NCBI GenBank assembly: GCA_030040415.1
Contig: JASHTT010000464.1
Span: 1-8,040 of the forward strand
Length of the DNA: 8,040 nt
Source of the DNA: Streptosporangiaceae bacterium
GTDB lineage: Bacteria > Actinomycetota > Actinomycetes > Streptosporangiales > Streptosporangiaceae
Reading direction: 5' to 3'
The translations under genes and the position numbers were made by a program. Within the stretch, counting starts at the first letter, position 1, and every line of letters starts with the position of its first letter. The notes below the pieces were generated by a model. The model worked only from the letters and a program-made list of their open reading frames with translations, made no database searches and was not told the DNA's origin. This document shows positions 1 through 5,507 of this stretch, in pieces.

Positions 1-1
1 C

Positions 2-382
2 GACTCGCACCGCGACCTGCTCGAGGGACAGTGCGCGACACTCGCCACGGTGGGCCCCGACGGCCGCCCGCAGCTGACCGAGGTCTGGTTCCTGGCCGAG
101 GGTGACAAGATCGGCCTGTCACTGAACACCACCAGGCAGAAGACCAAGAACCTGCAGGCAAACCGTGCGGTGAACCTGTTCTTGCTGGACCCGGCCACGC
201 CGTACCGGTACCTGGAGGTCCGCGGCGACGCAGAGGTCACGCCCGACGACGACTACGCCTACGCCGACAAGGTGGGCGCTAAGTACAACGCTGACCTTCG
301 CTCCCGCGACCAGCCAGGCGAGAGCCGCGTCGCAGTGACGATCAAGCCCGTGCGGGTTAACGCCGTCGACATGCGGCGCTGA
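2..382 (+). CDS. PPOX-class (F420/FMN split-barrel) oxidoreductase, 5' end outside window
   Basis: The frame is open from the window edge to TGA at 380-382, giving 126 visible residues. The pattern is that of the small split-barrel PPOX family, as in actinobacterial F420-dependent PPOX enzymes related to Rv1155. The first strand reads ATLATVGPDGRPQLTEVWF (fragment residues 12-30). A basic cofactor-phosphate region follows (TTRQKTKNL), and then PYRYLEVRGDAEV. Such proteins bind F420 or FMN in the cytosol and reduce small molecules; the substrate cannot be told from sequence. The family is usually about 130-145 residues, so probably only 8-20 N-terminal residues are missing. The GTG at 50 lies inside the first conserved strand and is not the true start. 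The gene converges with the aryl-CoA ligase gene with one base between the stops. FMN rather than F420 as cofactor remains possible. Confidence 0.88.
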   Translation, partial: DSHRDLLEGQCATLATVGPDGRPQLTEVWFLAEGDKIGLSLNTTRQKTKNLQANRAVNLFLLDPATPYRYLEVRGDAEVTPDDDYAYADKVGAKYNADLRSRDQPGESRVAVTIKPVRVNAVDMRR

Positions 383-383
383 G

Positions 384-1724
384 CTAGCCGATCCCGGCAA
401 CCGGCGGGGCACCGCCCGGCCAGTGGTGCACCCGGACGGCCTTGCCCACCTCGGTCCTCGGCACGGACCCGGGCGGCAGCAGCGCGACCTCTACCGACAC
501 GCCGAGCGCGTCCTTCAGGTCGGCCTCGAGCTGCGAGCTGACATCGTGCTGCGGCACGGGCACCGCCGTTCCCAGCTCACAGCAGGCAATCAACCTGCGC
601 TGCGATGCTCGCTCGTCGATCACGAGCGCATAGTCGGGCAGCACCGCGGGGTGGCCGAGCAGGACTCGTTCGATCTCGCTCGGATAGACGTTGACGCCCC
701 GCACCACGAGCATGTCGTCCTTGCGGCCGGTGACCTTGCTCATCTTGACCAGTGTCCGGCCGCACTGGCAGGTGCCGCGGCGCAGCGAGGCGATGTCCCC
801 GGTCCGGTAACGCAGCAACGGCATCGCCTGCTTGGTGAGGGTGGAGAACGTCAGCTCGCCGGGCGTGCCGTCGGGCACCGGCTGCCCCGTGAGCGGATCG
901 AGCGCCTCGACCAGGAAGTGGTCCTCGTTGACGTGCAGACCGTCGGCCGCCACGTAGCACTCCGCTGCTACGCCGGGCCCGATGACCTCGGACAGCCCGT
1001 AGATGTCCAGCGCACGCAGGCCGAGCAGCCGCTCGATGTGCGCCCGCATTTCGTCGGTCCACGGCTCGGCGCCGAACAGGCCTGCCCGCAGTCGAAGGCC
1101 CTGCGCCGGCCCGAGCTTGGCCTCCGCCAGCGCCTCGCCGAGCCGGACGGCGTACGACGGCGTGCAGGTGAGAATGTCGGGCCGAAGGTCGGCAATCAGC
1201 GTTACCTGCCGTGCCGTCATGCCGCCGGACACCGGGACCACGGTGGCGCCAAGCTCGATCGCACCCTGGTGAATGCCGAGGCCCCCGGTGAAAAGACCGT
1301 AGCCGTAGGCGTTGTGCACGATGCTTTCTCCGGTCGCGCCGGCCGCCGCGAGGGCCCGCGCGCACATCCTGGCCCACAGCTTGAGGTCGGCGCGCGAGTA
1401 AGAGACCAGCGTCGGCCGGCCCCCGGTGCCGCTCGAGCCGTGCACCGCGACGACCTCCGCACGCGGCACGGCGAGCAGCCCGAACGGGTAGCTGTCCCAC
1501 AGGTCCTGCTTGCCGGCGGTCGGCAGCCTGGCGAGTGTGGCCAGGTTGACGTCGGCGCCGGCCGCCACGCCCGCCTCCTTCAGACGGCGGCCCTGCGTCC
1601 CGTCGGCTGTGAGCAGCCGGTCGACAAGCGCCCGCAGCCTGTCCAGCTGCAGCCCGGTGAGCTGCTCGGCCGGCATCGACTCCGCATCCGGCTCGAACAT
1701 GGCCGGCTTTTCCTCTGGCTGCAT
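384..1724 (-). CDS. Phenylacetate-CoA ligase family protein (AMP-forming)
   Basis: This 446-residue ANL-superfamily adenylating enzyme would activate an aryl acid, classically phenylacetate, to its CoA thioester through an acyl-AMP. Visible motifs in order are the phosphate loop SSGTGGRPT (97-105), YGLSEVIGPG (242-251), YRTGD (306-310), CQCGR (319-323), the hinge region GRKDDMLVVRGVNV (333-346), and TEVGK with the expected catalytic lysine at K428. The opening FEPDAESMPAEQL is typical of PaaK proteins. The ATG at 1724 is chosen because GGAGGT (1731-1736) lies 6 nt upstream of it. The ATG at 1700 is a weaker alternative, and a longer frame back to 1796 would run into the divergent gene. No paa oxygenase, beta-oxidation or thioesterase gene lies nearby, so the true substrate (phenylacetate, benzoate-like or another aryl acid) is open. 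Confidence 0.88.
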   Translation of the reverse strand: MQPEEKPAMFEPDAESMPAEQLTGLQLDRLRALVDRLLTADGTQGRRLKEAGVAAGADVNLATLARLPTAGKQDLWDSYPFGLLAVPRAEVVAVHGSSGTGGRPTLVSYSRADLKLWARMCARALAAAGATGESIVHNAYGYGLFTGGLGIHQGAIELGATVVPVSGGMTARQVTLIADLRPDILTCTPSYAVRLGEALAEAKLGPAQGLRLRAGLFGAEPWTDEMRAHIERLLGLRALDIYGLSEVIGPGVAAECYVAADGLHVNEDHFLVEALDPLTGQPVPDGTPGELTFSTLTKQAMPLLRYRTGDIASLRRGTCQCGRTLVKMSKVTGRKDDMLVVRGVNVYPSEIERVLLGHPAVLPDYALVIDERASQRRLIACCELGTAVPVPQHDVSSQLEADLKDALGVSVEVALLPPGSVPRTEVGKAVRVHHWPGGAPPVAGIG

Positions 1725-1730
1725 CCGCCA

Positions 1731-1736
1731 ACCTCC
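1731..1736 (-). promoter_or_regulatory. Ribosome-binding site deciding the CoA-ligase start
   Basis: The minus strand reads GGAGGT, with 6 nt before the ATG at 1724-1722. This near-perfect Shine-Dalgarno match favours 1724 over the in-frame ATGs at 1796, 1748 and 1700. Confidence 0.75.
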
Positions 1737-1754
1737 AGTACCCGGCATGCGCCC

Positions 1755-1775
1755 AACCTGCCGTGCCGGCAGCTT
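1755..1775. repeat. Palindrome in the divergent CoA-ligase/M48 gap (possible operator)
   Basis: CTGCCG-TGC-CGGCAG (1758-1772) is a perfect 6-bp inverted repeat. It extends to 21 bp, AA/TT at the ends, with one mismatched pair (1757/1773). It overlaps the first base of the putative -10 of the M48 gene and lies 31 bp upstream of the CoA-ligase start. That is a sensible place for a regulator acting on either gene. The inner TGCCGGCA (1764-1771) is also palindromic, so the register is uncertain. In GC-rich DNA a short palindrome like this can occur by chance. Confidence 0.35.
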
Positions 1776-1787
1776 ACGATGACCGTA
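1775..1787 (+). promoter_or_regulatory. -10 element of a leaderless M48 transcript
   Basis: TACGAT (1775-1780) fits the actinobacterial TANNNT -10 pattern and ends 6 nt before the ATG at 1787. Transcription would therefore start at or within a base of the start codon. No Shine-Dalgarno sequence is seen upstream of that ATG, which agrees with a leaderless mRNA. No good -35 match is present at the usual distance. Confidence 0.5.
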
Positions 1788-2833
1788 TGAGCACACAGCC
1801 TGACCGGTCCCGGGTCCGCCTGCCGGGTATATCTTCTCGTGCCTACGAGCACCCCGCCGATCGGTCAGCGCTGGTGGCGCTGCGCAAACTGACCGGGTTC
1901 GACGTCATACTCAAGAACCTGGCCGGCCTGTTCAATGACCGCGCACTCCGGCTGATGTTCCTGGCAAGCTCGGTGCGCTGCTCGAACTCGCAGTTCCCCG
2001 ACCTGTACCAGGCCATGCTGGACGGCTGCTACATCCTTGACCTGCCGGTAGTGCCCGAGCTGTACGTGTCGCAGGACCCGATGGCCCAGGCCCTGGCGCT
2101 CGGCCAGAGCAAGCCGTTCATCGTGCTGTACAGCGGCATCGTCGAGCTGATGGACCCGGAGGAGATCCGCTTCGTCATCGGCCACGAACTGGGCCACGTG
2201 CACTCCGGCCACTCGGTCTACCGGACGATGCTGTTCTACCTGATGAACCTCGCCAACCGGCTCGCGCTGGTGCCGTTCGCCTGGATCGGCCTCAAGGCGG
2301 TCATCTGGGGCCTCGAGGAGTGGTACCGCAAATCCGAGCTGTCCTCTGACCGGGCCGGGCTGCTCGCCACGCAGGACGTGGAGGCGGCACGCCGCGCACT
2401 GATGAAGCTGGCCGGCGGGCGGCACCTCGCCGAGTTCAGCAGTGACGAGTTCCACCGCCAGGCGCGCGAGTACGACGCCGTTCCCGACGTCCGGGAGAGC
2501 CTGCTCAAGCTGCTGCAACTGCAGGGCCAGACCCACCCGTTCGCCGTGGTGCGGTTCGCCGAGCTGGACCGCTGGGCCGAGGACGGCGAGTACAGCGACA
2601 TCCTGGCCGGCAACTACCCGCGCCGTGAGGACGATGCCAGTGCCTCGGTCGGCGACGAGTTCCGCAGCGCGGCCAAGTCCTACCAGGACTCCTGGAGCCG
2701 CAGCGCCGACCCGCTGGTTGGCGCGGTCCGCGGCGTCGCCTCGGGCGCTGTGGACGCCGGCACCCGGCTGTTCAACCGGTTCGCCGGAGGCGGCAACGAC
2801 CACAGCGACGACAACGACGAGGACAACGAGTAG
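1787..2833 (+). CDS. M48 family zinc metallopeptidase
   Basis: This 348-residue peptidase carries the zinc motif HELGH (133-137) within FVIGHELGHVHSGH, and the downstream SELSSDRAGL. In the latter E184 is the expected third zinc ligand and D188 the conserved partner, the M48 signature. A hydrophobic stretch (about 148-177) between these motifs may associate with the membrane. There is no N-terminal signal peptide or clear leading transmembrane helix, unlike HtpX. Residues 337-348 form a very acidic tail (DHSDDNDEDNE). M48 enzymes usually cut misfolded or membrane-bound proteins in quality control; the substrate here is unknown. The ATG at 1787 is chosen over the in-frame GTG at 1763 because of the -10 element just upstream and because 1763 falls inside the palindrome. 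The gene is divergent from the CoA-ligase gene and convergent with helD. Confidence 0.92.
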   Translation: MSTQPDRSRVRLPGISSRAYEHPADRSALVALRKLTGFDVILKNLAGLFNDRALRLMFLASSVRCSNSQFPDLYQAMLDGCYILDLPVVPELYVSQDPMAQALALGQSKPFIVLYSGIVELMDPEEIRFVIGHELGHVHSGHSVYRTMLFYLMNLANRLALVPFAWIGLKAVIWGLEEWYRKSELSSDRAGLLATQDVEAARRALMKLAGGRHLAEFSSDEFHRQAREYDAVPDVRESLLKLLQLQGQTHPFAVVRFAELDRWAEDGEYSDILAGNYPRREDDASASVGDEFRSAAKSYQDSWSRSADPLVGAVRGVASGAVDAGTRLFNRFAGGGNDHSDDNDEDNE

Positions 2834-2922
2834 GCAACCGCTCGGCCACGCCTTCATCAGGGCCAGCGCCGACTACCGGCGATCTGAGCACCCTGCATCT
2901 GTCGCGTCGAGCCCGTCACCGC

Positions 2923-2975
2923 CATGATCACGGAGGATCCGGGCTGGCCTGGTGCCCGGATCCTCCGTGATCATG
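2923..2975. terminator. Perfect 22-bp stem-loop, bidirectional terminator between M48 and helD
   Basis: Arms 2923-2944 and 2954-2975 are perfectly complementary over 22 bp around a 9-nt loop (2945-2953). Each arm contains TGATCA and GGATCC. The hairpin starts 89 nt after the M48 stop and 39 nt after the helD stop on the other strand, so it can end both convergent transcripts. There is no T-tract, which is common for terminator-like hairpins in actinobacteria. The rest of the M48-helD gap shows no gene. Confidence 0.85.
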
Positions 2976-3014
2976 AAAGCCACTGCGGACGGTCGCCCGC
3001 CCGCCCGCGTTGCT

Positions 3015-5375
3015 TCAGACTCCGGCGGTCGCCGCGACCGGGCTCAGCCGGTTGAGGATGGCGGGCAGCGAGCCCGGGTGCACGACGCCGACCCGCTGCG
3101 TCGCCCTCGTCAGCGCGACGTAGAGGTCGTTCATGCCGCGGGGCGACTCGGCAAGTATCCGGCCCGGGTCCGCGATCAGCACGCAGTCGAACTCGAGGCC
3201 CTTGACCTGCCTGACTGTCAGCACCACGACCGGGCTGGACAGATCCGGATCAGCGCCCAGCGCCGTGCCGGGCAGTGCCCCGGCTACTGCGTCGCCCAGC
3301 TCCGCGGCAGTGCCGGCCGGCACGATCACCGCTAGCTTGCCGTCACCTGCCTGGCTGGCGAGCTCGACGGCAGCGTCGGCGACCGCCGCGGCCAGCGCCT
3401 CGCGAGTCGTCTCCCGATGCCAGGGCCGCACGCCAGACTCGCGGACCGACCTCGGCGGCTCCAGGACCGGGTCGATGGCGGCCAAGACGTCCGCGGCGAC
3501 CTCCATCACCTCGGCGGGCGTGCGGTAATTGACAGTCAGCGGGGCGAGCCGCCACCGGTACTCGAGGTACGGTCCGAGCGCCTGCTGCCAGCCCGCCTGA
3601 CCTGCCAGGTCCGACGTCTGCGCCACGTCGCCCACGACGGTCAGCGACCTGGCCGGGCACCGCCGCATCACCATCCGCCAGGCCATCTGCGACAGCTCCT
3701 GGGCCTCGTCCACGATCACGTGCCCGAATGCCCAGGTCCGGTCCTTGGCCGCCCGCTCGGCGGCGGTCAGGTCCAGCTCGTCCTCGTAGCGTGCGGCCAG
3801 GGCGCTGGCGTCGACGACGTCGACGCCCATCAGCAACTCGGGGTCGTCGTCGTCGTCACGGCCGATGATGTCGAGCACGCCCTGCGCGTATGCCTCCTGC
3901 TGCCGCCTGCGCCGGCGCTCGGCCGCCCGGACCGCCCTGTCGTCCTCACCGAGCAGCTCGGCCGCCTCGTCGAGCAGCGGAACGTCGGCGGCCGTCCACG
4001 CAGCGCCGGGCTCGCGCCGGAGCGCCGCCCGGTCCGCCTTGCTGACGCCCGCCGCCGCCGCAGCCAGCAGGGCCGGGTCCGCGAACAGGTCGGTCACGAG
4101 CTGCTGCGGCGTGCTGATCGGCCACAGCCTGTCCACGGCCGCCCGGACCGCCGGGTCAGCCCGCAGTTCCTTGCGCAGGTCACTGGTGTCCTGCCGGTCG
4201 AACAGGCTCTCGCCGGTCTTGATGTCCAATCCGATGCGGCTGGCCAGCTGCCTGGTCAGCGCGTTGACGATCTCCCGCTCGAAAACGGTCCGCGCCTGGT
4301 TGTGCGGCCGTCGTGATCTGCGGGCCCGTTCTCTCGCCTGAGAGATCGCGCGCGGCGTCAGGCTGAGCCTGCCGACGTCCGTCGTCACCTCCGGCGCCTC
4401 ATCCTCGCGGCCGACCGCAGTCACCAGCCGGATCCGCGCGACGTCCGTGCCGATTTCGACCGGCTCGGATGGCACATGCTGCAGGTTGCGGACTGCAGCC
4501 CCGATGACCTTAGCCATGCCGATGCGGCCCTTGATCTCGGCCACCTCGGCCGGCTCCTGGCCAGTCGCGACCACACCGGGGAACAGCTCACCGATCGTCG
4601 ATAGCAGGACGCTCGTCTCGCCAAGCGAGGGCAGCACCTGGCCGATGTACCGCAGGAAAGTGGCGTTGGGGCCGATCACCAGGACGCCGCGCTTCTCCAG
4701 TTGACGGCGGTAGGTGTACAGCAGGTACGCGGCGCGGTGCAGCGCAACGGCGGTCTTGCCGGTGCCGGGACCGCCTTGCACCACCAGCGCGCCGGGCATC
4801 GGCGCCCTGATGATGAGATCCTGTTCGGCCTGGATGGTCTCCACGATGTCCGTCATGGAGCCCGTCCTGCTGGCGTTCATGGCCGCTAGCAGCGCAGACT
4901 CGCCGGTCAGGCCCTCGTGCCTGGTCGGGTCGGCAACCGCGAGGTCGAGTACCTCGTCGTCCAGGCTGGTTATCCTCCGGCCGCTGGTCTTGATGTGCCT
5001 GCGCACCCGCACGTCACCGGGCGACGCGGCAGTTGCCAGGTAGAACGGCCGCGCGGCGTCTGCCCGCCAATCCATGAGCAGCTGGGCATAGTCGTCTGTG
5101 TCGGAGTGAATTCCAAGCCTGCCGATATAGCGCAGCTCGCCGTCGTCGAACTCCAGCCTGCCGAAGCACAGGCCGTTCTCCGCCGCCTCGAGCTGTGCGA
5201 TCTGCTGGCGGTACATGGCGCTGAAGGCTTCCCGTTCTACCCGTGCCTGATGCGTGCCTCCGGTATGCACGAGGACGCCGGCTATCCGGTTCCGAGCGCG
5301 TTCCCTCAGGTCATCGAGCCGCGAATAGAGCAGCGAAATGTATTCCTGCTCGCGATCCAGTTCCGCGTTTGACAA
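3015..5375 (-). CDS. helD: HelD/HelR-like RNA polymerase-associated UvrD-fold ATPase
   Basis: This 786-residue superfamily 1 helicase-fold ATPase begins with a charged helical segment (about 3-66) like the secondary-channel coiled coil of HelD proteins. Motifs follow in order: Walker A GGPGTGKT (201-208), Walker B VIVDEAQE (553-560), VGDVAQ (581-586), NYRTP (616-620), VRQVKGLEFD (721-730) and LYVALTRATQR (751-761). The long insertion between Walker A and B holds an acidic run (D507-D511), as expected for the loop HelD inserts into the polymerase primary channel. HelD enzymes remove stalled RNA polymerase from DNA; actinobacterial HelR also protects it from rifamycins, but whether this one does is inference. 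The start is TTG at 5375, with AAAAAGGAG (5381-5389) 5 nt upstream. An ATG at 5379 is out of frame. UvrD-type DNA repair helicase is a less likely reading, given the N-terminal coil. Confidence 0.9.
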   Translation of the reverse strand: MSNAELDREQEYISLLYSRLDDLRERARNRIAGVLVHTGGTHQARVEREAFSAMYRQQIAQLEAAENGLCFGRLEFDDGELRYIGRLGIHSDTDDYAQLLMDWRADAARPFYLATAASPGDVRVRRHIKTSGRRITSLDDEVLDLAVADPTRHEGLTGESALLAAMNASRTGSMTDIVETIQAEQDLIIRAPMPGALVVQGGPGTGKTAVALHRAAYLLYTYRRQLEKRGVLVIGPNATFLRYIGQVLPSLGETSVLLSTIGELFPGVVATGQEPAEVAEIKGRIGMAKVIGAAVRNLQHVPSEPVEIGTDVARIRLVTAVGREDEAPEVTTDVGRLSLTPRAISQARERARRSRRPHNQARTVFEREIVNALTRQLASRIGLDIKTGESLFDRQDTSDLRKELRADPAVRAAVDRLWPISTPQQLVTDLFADPALLAAAAAGVSKADRAALRREPGAAWTAADVPLLDEAAELLGEDDRAVRAAERRRRRQQEAYAQGVLDIIGRDDDDDPELLMGVDVVDASALAARYEDELDLTAAERAAKDRTWAFGHVIVDEAQELSQMAWRMVMRRCPARSLTVVGDVAQTSDLAGQAGWQQALGPYLEYRWRLAPLTVNYRTPAEVMEVAADVLAAIDPVLEPPRSVRESGVRPWHRETTREALAAAVADAAVELASQAGDGKLAVIVPAGTAAELGDAVAGALPGTALGADPDLSSPVVVLTVRQVKGLEFDCVLIADPGRILAESPRGMNDLYVALTRATQRVGVVHPGSLPAILNRLSPVAATAGV

Positions 5376-5397
5376 GCATGCTCCTTTTTGCTAAACT
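5369..5397 (+). promoter_or_regulatory. Strong SigA-like promoter reading away from helD
   Basis: TTGACA (5369-5374), a 17-bp spacer and TAAACT (5392-5397) form a consensus -35, ideal spacing and a TANNNT -10. The predicted start is about 5404. The -35 overlaps the first codons of helD, and the spacer contains the helD Shine-Dalgarno sequence. Polymerase bound here would therefore compete with helD expression. No protein-coding frame of note starts downstream, so the likely product is RNA. Confidence 0.6.
5381..5389 (-). promoter_or_regulatory. Ribosome-binding site for the TTG start of helD
   Basis: The minus strand reads AAAAAGGAG followed by 5 nt and TTG (5375-5373). The ATG at 5379-5377 is only 1 nt from the GGAG and in another frame, so the site supports TTG as the start. 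Confidence 0.75.
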
Positions 5398-5398
5398 A
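5393..5398 (-). promoter_or_regulatory. Possible helD -10 sharing bases with the divergent promoter
   Basis: The minus strand reads TAGTTT at 5398-5393, a TANNNT match that overlaps five bases of the + strand TAAACT. The combined TAAACTA has the TANNNTA symmetry described for bidirectional promoters with a shared -10. It would give a helD leader of about 11 nt that still contains the Shine-Dalgarno sequence. The -35 region at 17 bp (TAGGGA) is poor, so this is tentative. Confidence 0.35.
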
Positions 5399-5403
5399 GA
5401 ATT

Positions 5404-5474
5404 GCGAAATAGTGGTCCCTATTTCGCCTTTCTTGTCTCAAGTGCTACTAAGCAGGTGGCACGCTTTTTTATTT
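5404..5474 (+). ncRNA. Candidate small RNA between obg and helD
   Basis: Seven bases past the -10 the + strand begins a 9-bp perfect hairpin: GCGAAATAG (5404-5412), loop TGGTCC, CTATTTCGC (5419-5427). A pyrimidine-rich linker CTTTCTTGTCTCAA (5428-5441) follows. Next comes an 8-bp stem with two G-U pairs (5442-5449 with 5455-5462, loop AAGCA), then GC and T6-A-T3. The G-U pairs become A-C mismatches on the other strand, which points to the + strand as the RNA. The result is a compact RNA of about 67-71 nt with a promoter and an intrinsic terminator, unusual in this GC-rich setting. It is opposite to obg and helD. I recognise no known family; the 6C RNA was considered but its C-rich loops are absent. 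Alternatively, the repeats may be DNA operators. Confidence 0.5.
5442..5473 (+). terminator. Intrinsic terminator with T6 tract ending the candidate small RNA
   Basis: The stem GTGCTACT/GGTGGCAC (two G-U pairs), loop AAGCA, is followed after GC by TTTTTT (5465-5470) and ATTT. It works well only on the + strand. There is no matching U-tract terminator for obg on the minus strand, so obg transcripts may read on into helD. Confidence 0.6.
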
Positions 5475-5507
5475 CCCCCAGAGCTCTTTTCTTTCCGGCC
5501 GGGGTGC

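Noticed and set aside
401..419. Hairpin GGGC/GCCC near the convergent stops as a terminator
   Set aside because: The stem is only about 4 bp, expected by chance in GC-rich coding DNA.
577..1731. Second minus-strand open frame within the CoA-ligase gene
   Set aside because: It is Arg/Ala/Gly-rich with no conserved motif and overlaps the real gene in another frame.
423..1790. Long + strand open frame opposite the CoA-ligase gene
   Set aside because: It is a codon-bias shadow in GC-rich DNA. Its translation is rich in Arg, Gly, His and Pro with no family motif, while the minus-strand frame carries every PaaK motif.
1865..2857. Minus-strand open frame opposite the M48 gene
   Set aside because: It has no recognisable motif and the + strand frame holds the HELGH zinc site. 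It is a shadow.
2994..3009. CGCC repeats just after the helD stop
   Set aside because: A short simple-sequence run of about four units in GC-rich intergenic DNA, with no further structure.
3417..4316. Long + strand open frame opposite helD
   Set aside because: The opposite strand has all helicase motifs in order. This frame has none and a shadow-like composition.
5377..5379. ATG as the helD start
   Set aside because: It is out of frame with helD and only 1 nt from the Shine-Dalgarno GGAG; the TTG at 5375 fits both frame and spacing.
5404..5474. 6C RNA, a known actinobacterial two-hairpin RNA
   Set aside because: The loops are TGGTCC and AAGCA and lack the six-cytosine loops that define that family.
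5493..5507. CCGGCCGG-type palindrome as the obg terminator
   Set aside because: The palindrome has no room for a loop, and on the transcribed strand it is followed by A-rich rather than U-rich sequence.
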